In this document: one piece after another, positions 1-6,958 of the stretch
Layout of the letters: the number at the start of each line of letters is the position of its first letter
Position numbering within the stretch: the first letter of the stretch is position 1
Made by a program: the position numbers and the translations under genes
Origin: Actinomycetota bacterium
Lineage (GTDB): Bacteria > Actinomycetota > Nitriliruptoria > Nitriliruptorales > JAHWKO01
Length of the DNA stretch: 15,198 bases
Direction of reading: 5' to 3'
Assembly: GCA_019347855.1 (NCBI GenBank)
Contig: JAHWKO010000053.1
Coordinates: 1-15,198 of the forward strand
Notes under the pieces: model-generated
What the model saw: the letters and a program-made list of their open reading frames with translations, nothing else
What the model was told of the DNA's origin: nothing
Databases searched by the model: none

Positions 1-1
1 C

Positions 2-205
2 ACCCTGGTCGACGGCCACGATCCGCGTGACCACGCGGACGCCGTGCTCGAGTTCCTCCGGGACCACGATCTGCGGGCGTGCACGTCCGCTGCCGGGATC
101 CGCAACGCGGCCGGGGCGTCGTGGGAACGCACCGTCGACGGTCTCCTCGACGTCTACCGTGAGGTGGGATCAGAGGTCGTCGAACGAGGGGCGGCGGGCG
201 CATGA
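2..205 (+). CDS. mshA: D-inositol-3-phosphate glycosyltransferase MshA, C-terminal fragment
   Basis: Only the last 67 codons are visible; the gene enters from the left edge in frame 2 and stops at TGA 203-205. The reading contains LVDGHDPRDHADAVLEF near its start and ASWERTVDGLLDVYREV near its end. This matches the C-terminal part of GT4 (GT-B) glycosyltransferases, and most closely MshA, as I recall the family. MshA transfers GlcNAc to inositol 3-phosphate in the first step of mycothiol synthesis, in the cytoplasm. The visible part lies after the catalytic residues, so activity cannot be judged. The coupled YbjN-domain gene next door supports MshA over other GT4 enzymes, because mshA followed by a YbjN gene is a recurrent actinobacterial order. 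Another GT4 enzyme remains possible. Confidence 0.8.
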   Translation, partial: TLVDGHDPRDHADAVLEFLRDHDLRACTSAAGIRNAAGASWERTVDGLLDVYREVGSEVVERGAAGA

Positions 206-681
206 CGGACGAGGCCGAACGCGTCCGCACGGTCGTGACCGACGGGCTCGAGGCCGTCGACCTCGAGGCGGAACAGGTCTCCCCCGACACGTGGATGACG
301 ATGCTCGAGGGGGAGTGGAAGCGGACGATCCCGGTCATGCTGCGGGTCGACCACCGGCACCTGCACGTCCAGTCGCTGCTCTGCCCCGATCCCGACGATG
401 GCCACGAGGACGTCTACCGCTTCCTCCTGCAACGCAACCAGAAGAAGCTCCCGATCCACTTCGCGCTCGATGACGAAGGCGACGTGATCATGACCGGCGA
501 CATCCCGCTCAGCGCGGTCGACGCCACGAGCTTCGACCGGCTACTCGGGGTGATCCTGACGACGGCGGACGAGGTCTTCAACACCGTGCTCCGCAAGGGC
601 TTCGCCGACTACATCGCGGCCGAACAGCGCTGGCGGGCTGCCAACGACCTGCCGCCGAACCCCGTCTCCTCGGAGGGCTGA
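202..681 (+). CDS. YbjN-domain protein (Rv0487-like)
   Basis: A 159-aa cytoplasmic protein with no signal peptide or membrane segment. The ATG at 202 overlaps the upstream mshA stop in an ATGA, so translation is probably coupled. The fold is the YbjN / type III secretion chaperone-like family. Family-like stretches are FLLQRNQKKLPIHFALDDEG around residue 75 to 93 and the C-terminal LLGVILTTADEVFNTVLRKG followed by a charged amphipathic helix. Length fits the family. The biochemical role of this family is not firmly established; E. coli YbjN is linked to stress and motility phenotypes. Its position after mshA suggests co-expression with mycothiol synthesis, which is inference. Confidence 0.82.
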   Translation: MTDEAERVRTVVTDGLEAVDLEAEQVSPDTWMTMLEGEWKRTIPVMLRVDHRHLHVQSLLCPDPDDGHEDVYRFLLQRNQKKLPIHFALDDEGDVIMTGDIPLSAVDATSFDRLLGVILTTADEVFNTVLRKGFADYIAAEQRWRAANDLPPNPVSSEG

Positions 682-714
682 CCGCCGGAGTGGCGGACGC
701 GTTCGTGCCGGCGG
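682..714 (+). repeat. GC-rich inverted repeats after the YbjN gene
   Basis: Starting right after the stop codon, CCGCCGG (682-688) can pair with CCGGCGG (708-714) across a 19-nt loop. Alternatively CCGCC (682-686) pairs with GGCGG (692-696) across 5 nt. No T-run follows. It may end transcription of mshA-ybjN, but the stem is short and such repeats are common in high-GC DNA. Confidence 0.3.
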
Positions 715-801
715 ACTAGTCAGAACGCACCAGGCGATTTCCTCCCTGCGAGCCATGTTCGCGCTACGCCTTGTGATGGTCTCCTACTCCTGATGACATC
801 C

Positions 802-831
802 CGGCATGCCGATGGTCGGCTTCCGTAGCCG
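802..831 (+). promoter_or_regulatory. Palindrome and competing hairpins in the leader of the surface-protein gene
   Basis: CGGCATGCCG (802-811) is a perfect 10-bp palindrome. Two further hairpins overlap: GCCGA/TCGGC (808-812/816-820, 3-nt loop) and CGGCT/AGCCG (817-821/827-831, 5-nt loop). The last two share 817-820 and cannot form together. This lies 8 to 37 nt before the ribosome binding site of the 850 gene, where an operator or a switching leader could sit. The stems are only 5 bp, so function is speculative. Further up, TTGTGA (771-776) and TGACAT (794-799) with a 17-nt spacer are a weak promoter candidate. Confidence 0.3.
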
Positions 832-838
832 GGGGACC

Positions 839-845
839 AGGAGGG
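839..845 (+). promoter_or_regulatory. Strong ribosome binding site for the LPATG protein
   Basis: AGGAGGG lies 4 nt before ATG 850 and fixes that start. It is part of a 15-nt string, GACCAGGAGGGATCC (835-849), repeated exactly before proC at 4110-4124. Confidence 0.85.
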
Positions 846-849
846 ATCC

Positions 850-2997
850 ATGCGGAAGCGTCTAGGGGCGTGCCTCGCGGCCTTCGCGGCGATGACGTTG
901 ATCGCGGCAGGGGAACCGACCCAGCCAGTCGGGACCGCGCAGACACAGCTCACCGCGGTCGAGCTCGACATCACCGGCGTCGCGTCACCCGTGCAGGGGC
1001 TGACGTTGCTCGACGTGGTGACGTTCGCCTCGACGGACACCGACACGGTCAGGAACGCCGCGGGTGCGCCGTTCTCGACCGCCCGGATCTCGCCGATCCA
1101 GGTCAACGGGGAGGACCTCGTCGACCCCGTGACCGTCCGCTCCGACGGTGACACCTCCGAGTCCACCGCGACGTTGAACGAGAACGTGGGGCTGGCCACC
1201 ATCGCGCTGAACCCGGTCGGTATGACCGCCACCGCGGGGAGCGACGCGGCGTCCGCCACCGTGAGCGCCGCCACGGCGAAGGTGACGGCCCTCAGCGACG
1301 CCCTGGGGATCGAGTTCAACCACGTCCCGGGGATGTCCTCGGTCGACGCGAACGGGGCCACCGCGACCAGCGGCATCGGCGTCTCCGGCGTCGAGCTCTC
1401 CCTCGGTGAGCTCCTGCCGGTCGACCTCGGGGACCTCCCGCTGGACACGCTGCTCGACCTGGCCAACCTCCTGCAGGACCAGCTGTCGGTCACCGGACTC
1501 GACCTGAGCGCGCTCGACGCCGCCACGACGGCGCTCGAAGGCGCGGTGGGCGACCTGACCGGGTTGATCAGTGACTACGACACCGCCGTCGGTGAGCTCA
1601 ACTCGGTGATCGGGCAGATCAACACGCTCGCCACCCAGCTGGCCCCCCTCGAGACGGACCTCGCGACCGCCGATGCACTCGTCGCTGACGTATCTGCCTT
1701 GGACGTGTCCCTGACGAACCCGGCCCTCGTCTCAGAGGTCGAGGCGCTGATCGCCACGCACAACTGGCTGGCGGCGGAGTACGCGGGCGCCGGGGTGACC
1801 GCGATCACGACCGACGTCTCGAGCCTCTCACTCGCCGACCTCGTGACGCTCCTCAACGGGTCGCTGCTGCAGACCCTCGCCGACGGCGCCGCCACGCTCC
1901 AGGGTCACATCGCTGGACTGGTGACGACCGTCGAGGGATCGATCACGACCCTCGGGGCGGCCGGTGGTCCGCTCGACGAGGCCCTCGGAGCTGTGCAGGG
2001 TGCACTGGACGCGATCCAGGACTTCCTGGCCACGACGGACCTCGAGAAGCTGATCAGCGACCTCGTCGCGGAGCTGAACGGCTTGCTCGACCTGGTGCCG
2101 GACCTCCTGAACGGGCTCGACGCCTCCAGCCTGCTCGACGTCGACCCGATCGGCGTCAACGTCAGCGCGACCGCCACGGCCGACAGCGCCACGCCGAGCA
2201 TCACCTGCGGTGGTGGCCGGGTCGCGGTCGCCGGCATCGAGATCGTCCCGAACATCGACGGCTGCAACGCCGTGAGCGGTGCCGCCGACACCCTGACCGG
2301 TGCGCTGGCGTCCGTCGCTGATGTCCTGGGGACCCTCACCGACGTCGAGGTCCCCACCCCGGCCCTGGACCTGTTCGTCGAGCGTCGTGAGTCGAGCGGC
2401 ACCGACGGTGCGTACCGCACCGCGACCGCCGGCATCACCGCGCTGATCCTGGACCTGCCGTCGGTGGACCTGGACGCGGTCGTCGGTGGCACGCTCGACG
2501 GGGCGCTGTCGAAGATCCTCGGTGCGGACATCGTGAGCCTGCTCGGTGACCTCGAGGCTGCCCTCGGGACCGCGCTGGACACGGTGAACGCCCCCACGGA
2601 CCTGCTCGACGACACCGTCGAGACCGCCTTCGACGGGCTGTCTGGAGCGGCGTCGACGGTCCAGACCACGGTCACCAGCGTTTCCGGCGTCGACACGGCC
2701 GAGGGCGCGCTGGACGCGCTGCTCGCCGACCTCGCCGACCTGATCGCCGGTGCCGTGCCGGACACGGGTCTCAAGACCCCAGGTATCGACCTGAAGGTCG
2801 ACCCGGTCGCCACCGTCGAGTTCGCACCGGGCACGTCCGGCGCCCCGACGCCGCCGACCGCGCCCGACCCCGCCTCGGGGCCTGGCCCCGCCCCGGCGCC
2901 TGACCCCGCCCCGTCGCTGCCCGCGACCGGCGGTGGCCTGGCCCTGCTGGGTGCCCTCGCGATCGCCGGTGGGCTCGCCCTCCGTCGCCGCGACTGA
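850..2997 (+). CDS. Secreted LPXTG-type (LPATG) cell-wall-anchored surface protein of unknown function
   Basis: A 715-aa exported protein that I do not recognise beyond its architecture. The N-terminus MRKRLGACLAAFAAMTLIAAG is a signal peptide (basic n-region, hydrophobic core). Residues about 35-200 are Thr/Val/Asp-rich and probably beta. Residues about 190-440 are dominated by regularly spaced Leu/Ala/Asp helices (for example LDTLLDLANLL) that could form coiled coil. A second beta-like segment with two cysteines (C453 and C472, a possible disulfide) follows, then more helical sequence. A Pro/Ala-rich linker occupies about 662-689. The end is LPATG (690-694), a hydrophobic stretch and the tail RRRD: a complete sortase sorting signal. 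The two beta-plus-helix halves look like distant duplicates. No sortase is in the window. It is probably monocistronic, with its own RBS and terminator. Adhesin or wall-spanning structural protein is a guess. Confidence 0.85.
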   Translation: MRKRLGACLAAFAAMTLIAAGEPTQPVGTAQTQLTAVELDITGVASPVQGLTLLDVVTFASTDTDTVRNAAGAPFSTARISPIQVNGEDLVDPVTVRSDGDTSESTATLNENVGLATIALNPVGMTATAGSDAASATVSAATAKVTALSDALGIEFNHVPGMSSVDANGATATSGIGVSGVELSLGELLPVDLGDLPLDTLLDLANLLQDQLSVTGLDLSALDAATTALEGAVGDLTGLISDYDTAVGELNSVIGQINTLATQLAPLETDLATADALVADVSALDVSLTNPALVSEVEALIATHNWLAAEYAGAGVTAITTDVSSLSLADLVTLLNGSLLQTLADGAATLQGHIAGLVTTVEGSITTLGAAGGPLDEALGAVQGALDAIQDFLATTDLEKLISDLVAELNGLLDLVPDLLNGLDASSLLDVDPIGVNVSATATADSATPSITCGGGRVAVAGIEIVPNIDGCNAVSGAADTLTGALASVADVLGTLTDVEVPTPALDLFVERRESSGTDGAYRTATAGITALILDLPSVDLDAVVGGTLDGALSKILGADIVSLLGDLEAALGTALDTVNAPTDLLDDTVETAFDGLSGAASTVQTTVTSVSGVDTAEGALDALLADLADLIAGAVPDTGLKTPGIDLKVDPVATVEFAPGTSGAPTPPTAPDPASGPGPAPAPDPAPSLPATGGGLALLGALAIAGGLALRRRD

Positions 2998-3020
2998 CGG
3001 CGAACCACACCGCAAGCACC

Positions 3021-3054
3021 GAAGAGGGGCCCGGGACCACCCGGGCCCCTCTTC
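3021..3054 (+). terminator. Strong intrinsic-type terminator hairpin
   Basis: A perfect 15-bp inverted repeat: GAAGAGGGGCCCGGG (3021-3035), loop ACCA, and its exact complement (3040-3054). It lies 24 nt after the stop of the LPATG gene. No long T-tract follows, which is common for hairpin terminators in high-GC actinobacteria. It should insulate the surface-protein gene from the proline genes. Confidence 0.88.
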
Positions 3055-3057
3055 CCG

Positions 3058-3101
3058 TGTGGGTGCATCCGGGGCGCCATGTGCTCGCGGGTGCACCCAC
3101 A
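3058..3101 (+). repeat. 10-bp inverted repeat upstream of proline dehydrogenase
   Basis: TGTGGGTGCA (3058-3067) and TGCACCCACA (3092-3101) are perfect reverse complements separated by 24 nt. The pair begins 4 nt after the terminator and its right arm ends 9 nt before the TACGCT box (3111-3116). That position suits a repressor or activator binding over the -35 region, or a second weak terminator stem. No transcriptional regulator gene lies next to it. Confidence 0.45.
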
Positions 3102-3110
3102 GGGCGGGAC

Positions 3111-3116
3111 TACGCT
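3111..3116 (+). promoter_or_regulatory. Putative -10 box for proline dehydrogenase
   Basis: TACGCT fits the actinobacterial TANNNT -10 pattern and sits 29 nt before GTG 3146. The same hexamer precedes proC. No good -35 is visible at the expected distance (3088-3093). Confidence 0.4.
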
Positions 3117-3145
3117 CGCGGCGGTCGACCGGGAGGCAACGCGAC

Positions 3146-4069
3146 GTGCTGCGCAAGGGGCTGATCGCCGTCTCCCAGAGCGAAGCCCTGCGCAACGTCG
3201 CCGAGAACACCCGCCCCGCCCGTGCCGTCGCGATGCGGTTCGTCGCCGGCGAGACGTTGGACGACGGCATCCGGGTCGCTCGTACGCTCAACGCCAAGGG
3301 GATGGCGGTCTCGCTCGACGAGCTCGGGGAGTCGGTCGAGGACGAGGACGTCGCGCGCCGGGCCGCGACCTCGTACCGGGACACGCTGGGACGGATGGAC
3401 GCCGAGGACATCGACGGCAACATCTCGGTCAAGCTCACCGCGCTGGGGCTCGAGATCTCGCCCGACCTCACCCGCGAGCTCGTGGCAGGCATCTGCACCC
3501 ACGCGGCCGAGCTGGGTCGGCACGTCACGGTCGACATGGAGGGCAGCGATCACACGGCCGCCACGATCGCGCTCGTCCTCGCCCTGCGCGAGGATGGACA
3601 CGACAACGTCGGGTGCGCGGTCCAGAGCTACCTGCACCGCACCGCCGACGACGTCGCGCAGCTGGTCGAAGCAAGCGCCAGCCTCCGTCTGTGCAAGGGC
3701 GCCTACGCCGAGCCTCCGGAGATCGCCTACCAGTCCGACCGCGAGGTCGATGCCAACTACGCCCGGCTCGCGGAGACCCTGCTGCAGAGCGGGACCTACC
3801 CCCGCATCGCCACCCACGACCACGTCCTGATCCACGAGGTGAAGAACCTGGCCGCACGGTTCGGACTGGACCGAGGCGACTTCGAGTTCCAGATGCTCTA
3901 CGGCGTCCGGGAACGGCTCCAGGAGGAGCTGGTCGCGGACGGGTACCGCCTGCGCGTCTACGTCCCGTTCGGCCCGGAGTGGTACCCGTACTTCATGCGC
4001 CGCATCGCCGAGCGTCCGGCGAACGTGACGTTCTTCCTCCGCGCCCTGCGGGGGCAGTTCCTGCCGTGA
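3146..4069 (+). CDS. Proline dehydrogenase (monofunctional, FAD-dependent)
   Basis: Oxidises L-proline to delta-1-pyrroline-5-carboxylate, passing electrons via FAD to the membrane quinone pool. The start is GTG 3146: GGGAGG (3131-3136) lies 9 nt upstream and the conserved N-terminus begins here, giving 307 aa, the usual size of monofunctional bacterial PRODH. Family motifs run in order: SVKLTALGL in an early barrel strand, RLCKGAY (181-187, with K184 and Y187), ATHDH (222-226), FQMLYGVRERLQEEL, and YVPFGPEWYPYFMRRIAER near the C-terminus. In the last, R285 and R286 match the arginine pair that binds the substrate carboxylate in PRODH/PutA. No P5C dehydrogenase (PutA C-terminal half) is fused or nearby. 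The next gene makes the opposite conversion (ProC), but has its own promoter-like box and RBS. Confidence 0.93.
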   Translation: MLRKGLIAVSQSEALRNVAENTRPARAVAMRFVAGETLDDGIRVARTLNAKGMAVSLDELGESVEDEDVARRAATSYRDTLGRMDAEDIDGNISVKLTALGLEISPDLTRELVAGICTHAAELGRHVTVDMEGSDHTAATIALVLALREDGHDNVGCAVQSYLHRTADDVAQLVEASASLRLCKGAYAEPPEIAYQSDREVDANYARLAETLLQSGTYPRIATHDHVLIHEVKNLAARFGLDRGDFEFQMLYGVRERLQEELVADGYRLRVYVPFGPEWYPYFMRRIAERPANVTFFLRALRGQFLP

Positions 4070-4095
4070 CCCGGCGGCCCGCGATCGGGGCCGGG
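4070..4095 (+). terminator. GC-rich hairpin between proline dehydrogenase and proC
   Basis: CCCGGC (4070-4075) pairs with GCCGGG (4090-4095), with an inner CCC/GGG (4078-4080/4087-4089) after a 2-nt bulge. It starts directly after the stop codon, has no T-run, and is followed by TACGCT. It could be a weak terminator or attenuator separating the two opposing proline genes. Confidence 0.35.
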
Positions 4096-4097
4096 CG

Positions 4098-4103
4098 TAC
4101 GCT
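4098..4103 (+). promoter_or_regulatory. Putative -10 box for proC operon
   Basis: TACGCT, identical to the box before proline dehydrogenase, 22 nt before the proC start. It would drive proC and the coupled efflux genes from inside the 56-nt gap. Confidence 0.4.
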
Positions 4104-4113
4104 GTGGGCGACC

Positions 4114-4120
4114 AGGAGGG
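4114..4120 (+). promoter_or_regulatory. Ribosome binding site that sets the proC TTG start
   Basis: AGGAGGG with 5 nt to TTG 4126. No ATG or GTG in frame lies near the conserved N-terminus, so this site decides the start. Confidence 0.85.
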
Positions 4121-4125
4121 ATCCG

Positions 4126-4935
4126 TTGGACGGGAACCTGACGATCGTCGGCGTCGGCCGTATGGGCGAGGCGTTGCTGTCGGGGTTGCTGCGGTCCGGA
4201 TGGGTCGAGCCCGGCCAGATCACGGTGACCTCCCGCCGGCAGGAGCGGTGCGATCAGGTCCACCGCGAGTACGGCATCGATGCCACGACCGACAACGAGG
4301 CGGCGATCGCCGGGGCGGACGTCGTAATCGTCGCGGTCAAGCCGCAGTCGGTGCAGGCGCTCCTGGACCATGACGGCGGGGCGTTCGCGGACGGTCAGAC
4401 GGTCATCAGCGTCATCGCCGGCGTCCCGACGGCGCGGATCGAGGCCGCGATCCCGGCCGAGGTGGCGGTCGTCCGCGTGATGAGCAACGTGCCGGTCCAG
4501 GTCGACGAGGCGATGAGCGTGGTCTGCGCCGGGACCCACGCCTCCGACGCGGACCTCGAGATCGCCGAGAAGATCCTCGGGCACATCGGTCGGGTGCTGC
4601 GCTTGCCCGAGGAGCACCTCGACGCGGTCACCGCCCTATCGGGGTCGGGGCCCGCCTACTTCGCGCTGCTCGCCGAGGCGATGATCGATGCGGGGATCAT
4701 GCTCGGGCTGCCGCGGGACGTCTCCACCCAGCTGATCGTCCAGACCATGGTCGGTTCGGCGAAGATGCTGAGCGACACCGGCATGCACCCGGTCGAACTG
4801 CGGGAGATGGTCACGTCGCCGGGGGGTACCACGATCGCCGCGATCCGTGAGCTCGAGAAGGAGCGGGTGCGCGCCGCGTTCCTCAACGCGATCGAGGCAG
4901 CCAAGAACCGCAGCGAGGAACTCGCCAGCTCGTGA
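4126..4935 (+). CDS. proC: Pyrroline-5-carboxylate reductase
   Basis: Reduces P5C to L-proline with NAD(P)H, the last step of proline synthesis, in the cytoplasm. The start is TTG 4126, chosen from the strong RBS and because the dinucleotide-binding strand begins at once (LTIVGVGRMGEALLSGLL; GVGRMG at 9-14). The product is 269 aa, the normal length. Other ProC marks are VAVKPQSV, SVIAGVPTARIEAAI, VRVMSNVP, SGSGPAYF (172-179) and TSPGGTT (230-236) in the C-terminal dimerisation and active-site domain. The TGA stop overlaps the next start in a GTGA (4932-4935), so the efflux lipoprotein is probably translated in coupling with ProC. A proC / small HTH / GalE2-like neighbourhood is known in actinobacteria; here about 7 kb separates proC from the HTH gene. 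Confidence 0.95.
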   Translation: MDGNLTIVGVGRMGEALLSGLLRSGWVEPGQITVTSRRQERCDQVHREYGIDATTDNEAAIAGADVVIVAVKPQSVQALLDHDGGAFADGQTVISVIAGVPTARIEAAIPAEVAVVRVMSNVPVQVDEAMSVVCAGTHASDADLEIAEKILGHIGRVLRLPEEHLDAVTALSGSGPAYFALLAEAMIDAGIMLGLPRDVSTQLIVQTMVGSAKMLSDTGMHPVELREMVTSPGGTTIAAIRELEKERVRAAFLNAIEAAKNRSEELASS

Positions 4936-6248
4936 GCCTCTCCGCGCCGCTCCGGGAGGCGTCCGCGATCGCTGTCGCGTTCCTGGTGCTGAGCGCGTGC
5001 TCGGGCGGTGGCGGGGATCCGATCGAGCTGGCCGAGGTCACCACCGGGACGGTCACCCAGACCGTCGCGGCGCCCGCGAACGTCGAGCCCGCCGACCGAC
5101 GCACCGTCAGATCGCCGGCCACCGGCGCGATCGAGGAGATCGTGGTCGCGTCCGGTGATCAGGTCCGAGCGGGCGACGTGATCCTGCGCATCCGCTCCGA
5201 CAGCCTGGACGCAGCGATCTCGCAGGCGCGCGCCGGACTGGATGCGGCGAGCGCGCTGGGCGCGATCGGCCCCGCGGTCGACCTCTCGGGGCTGGTATCC
5301 CCGATCCGGGAACAGGTCCAGGAGGTCGTCCCGCCGGTCCTCGAGGATCTCGAGGCCCGAGCCGAGCAGCTGGAGGACCCCGACCTCCGAGCGGAGCTCC
5401 TCCTGCAGCTCAACGACGCCCGCATCCGGTACCGGGAGGTCCTCGACGAGCTCGCCTCGGCCGAAGCGGAGGCGGAGGCGGCGGCTCGCCAGTCGACCGC
5501 GGCGCAGCGGGCAGCGGCCGAGGCGCAACGGCGTCAGGCCCAGGCCGCGCTCGACGCCGCACAGCAGCGGGAGGACCAGCTGACGGTGACGGCGCCGATC
5601 GACGGCGTGCTCGAGCTCGCTGACGGCGACCCGGCGGCCGCAGGGTCCCCGGAGCTCCCGACAGAGCTCGGAGGGTTCCTCGGTGGCCGACCCGGAGGCG
5701 GGCCGGTCGCCCCCGGGGCGCAGGTCGCCGCGGGGCAGGCGCTGTTCACGGTCTACGACCTGTCCGGGTTCCACGTCCGTGCCACGGTGGACGAGGTCGA
5801 TGCGATCGAGGTCGCCGGGGGCCAGCCCGTGGAGATCCTGGTAGAGGCGTATCTGGATCGCGCCTTCGAGGGGAGGGTGGAACGGGTCGGGGTCGCGCCG
5901 GAGCAGGGGCGCGCGGGCGGGGTCGTGTACCCGGTGATCGTCCGCTTCCAGGACGACCTCGACGACGTCACGTTCCGGGTGGGGATGACCGCGTCCGTCG
6001 AGATCGCGGTCGAGGAGGTCGACGACGCCCCGGTCGTCCCGTCCCGGGCGCTGCTCGTCCGCGATGGCCGTGACGTGGTGCTCGCTGCCCGGACCGAGGA
6101 CGGCAGGCGGGTGGCCCGTGCCGTGGAGGTCGAGCTGCTGGCGGTCGGGGAGGAGCGCGCAGCGGTCGCTGGGGACCTCGAGGTCGGGGAGGAGGTCGTC
6201 GTCTCGGGCTTCGACGACCTCGAGGACGGCGATCCCCTGCCGTCATGA
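4932..6248 (+). CDS. Lipoprotein efflux adaptor subunit (MacA/HlyD-like)
   Basis: A 438-aa periplasmic-adaptor-family protein, the partner of the ABC ATPase and permease downstream. The N-terminus has a hydrophobic segment ending in LVLSACSG; LSAC is a lipobox, so C23 is probably lipidated and the protein held on the outer face of the membrane. Residues 57-87 form the first half of the lipoyl-like domain (VRSPATGAIEEIVVASGDQV). Residues about 90-215 are Ala/Glu/Gln-rich helices, the expected coiled-coil hairpin. The second lipoyl half starts at 217 (LTVTAPIDGVLEL) but is interrupted by a Gly/Pro-rich stretch (about 230-260). Beta-barrel and membrane-proximal domains follow. The start is GTG 4932, overlapping the proC stop; the gene ends in an ATGA overlap with the ATPase gene. 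Substrate unknown. Confidence 0.88.
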   Translation: MSLSAPLREASAIAVAFLVLSACSGGGGDPIELAEVTTGTVTQTVAAPANVEPADRRTVRSPATGAIEEIVVASGDQVRAGDVILRIRSDSLDAAISQARAGLDAASALGAIGPAVDLSGLVSPIREQVQEVVPPVLEDLEARAEQLEDPDLRAELLLQLNDARIRYREVLDELASAEAEAEAAARQSTAAQRAAAEAQRRQAQAALDAAQQREDQLTVTAPIDGVLELADGDPAAAGSPELPTELGGFLGGRPGGGPVAPGAQVAAGQALFTVYDLSGFHVRATVDEVDAIEVAGGQPVEILVEAYLDRAFEGRVERVGVAPEQGRAGGVVYPVIVRFQDDLDDVTFRVGMTASVEIAVEEVDDAPVVPSRALLVRDGRDVVLAARTEDGRRVARAVEVELLAVGEERAAVAGDLEVGEEVVVSGFDDLEDGDPLPS

Positions 6249-6958
6249 CCCCGCCGATCGTGGCGGCAGAAGGCGTCCGGCGGACCTACCGGATGGGTGA
6301 GGGAGAGGACGGTGCCACCGTCCACGCGCTCCGAGGCGTCTCGTTCACGATCGCGGAGGGCGAGTACGTCTCGATCGCCGGGCCGTCCGGCAGCGGTAAG
6401 TCCACGCTCCTGCACCTCCTGGGGGCGCTCGACCGGCCCGACGAGGGCACGATCGCGTTCCGAGGCCGGGACGTGGCGGACCTGTCCGACGCCGAGCTGG
6501 CGGAGCTGCGCAACCGGGCGATCGGCTTCGTCTTCCAGTCGTTCCACCTGCTCCCCAGGGCGACCGCCCTCGACAACGTCACCCTGCCGCTCGTCTACCG
6601 GGGCACGCCCCACCGGGAGCGTCGGGAACGCGCCGCCCGAGCGCTGGAGGCGGTGGGGCTCGGGGACCGTCTCGAGCACCACCCGAACCAGCTCTCCGGG
6701 GGGCAGCAGCAGCGGGTCGCGATCGCCCGTGCCCTGGTCGGCGAACCTGACCTCCTGCTCGCGGACGAGCCGACCGGCAACCTCGACACCGTGACGGGCG
6801 ACGAGGTCATGTCCATCCTCCGTCGGTTGCACCGCGAACGGGGGTCGGCGCTCGTCGTGATCACCCACGAGGCCCGCATCGCGGCCGACGCCGGGCGGCG
6901 GATCCAGCTCGTCGACGGCACGATCCGTGACGAGGACGACTCAGCGTGGGTCCGATGA
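6245..6958 (+). CDS. ABC transporter ATP-binding protein (MacB/LolD family)
   Basis: A 237-aa nucleotide-binding subunit that powers the neighbouring MacB/FtsX-type permease. All motifs are intact: Walker A GPSGSGKST (46-54), Q-loop Q98 in FVFQSFHLLPRATALDNV, signature LSGGQQQR (150-157), Walker B LLLADEP (170-176), D-loop GNLD (178-181) and H-loop H208. The FQSFHLLP sequence and the short stand-alone form are typical of the LolD/MacB (type VII, mechanotransmission) class. The ATG at 6245 overlaps the adaptor stop (ATGA), and its own stop overlaps the permease start, so all three should be made in balanced amounts. Members work in efflux or lipoprotein and peptide handling; the substrate cannot be read from sequence. 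Confidence 0.95.
   Translation: MTPPIVAAEGVRRTYRMGEGEDGATVHALRGVSFTIAEGEYVSIAGPSGSGKSTLLHLLGALDRPDEGTIAFRGRDVADLSDAELAELRNRAIGFVFQSFHLLPRATALDNVTLPLVYRGTPHRERRERAARALEAVGLGDRLEHHPNQLSGGQQQRVAIARALVGEPDLLLADEPTGNLDTVTGDEVMSILRRLHRERGSALVVITHEARIAADAGRRIQLVDGTIRDEDDSAWVR

Noticed and set aside
862..873. LGAC at residues 5-8 of the surface protein as a lipobox
   Set aside because: The cysteine follows only MRKR plus three residues, with no hydrophobic region before it. It lies inside the signal peptide core, and the C-terminal LPATG signal explains anchoring.
2821..2925. Pro/Ala-coding repeat as a DNA repeat array
   Set aside because: The Pro-Ala codons are irregular and encode an ordinary wall-spanning linker before LPATG; no regular repeat unit is present.
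1828..3537. Long minus-strand open frames (569 and 391 codons) across the surface-protein gene
   Set aside because: Composition is typical of antisense frames in high-GC DNA. They cross the strong terminator and the start of proline dehydrogenase, and show no recognisable domains.
3079..4125. Long open frame joined to proC that would make a 618-aa product
   Set aside because: The first 349 codons are a shadow of proline dehydrogenase in another frame, Arg-rich and without family motifs. The RBS at 4114-4120 and the ProC N-terminus at TTG 4126 set the real start.
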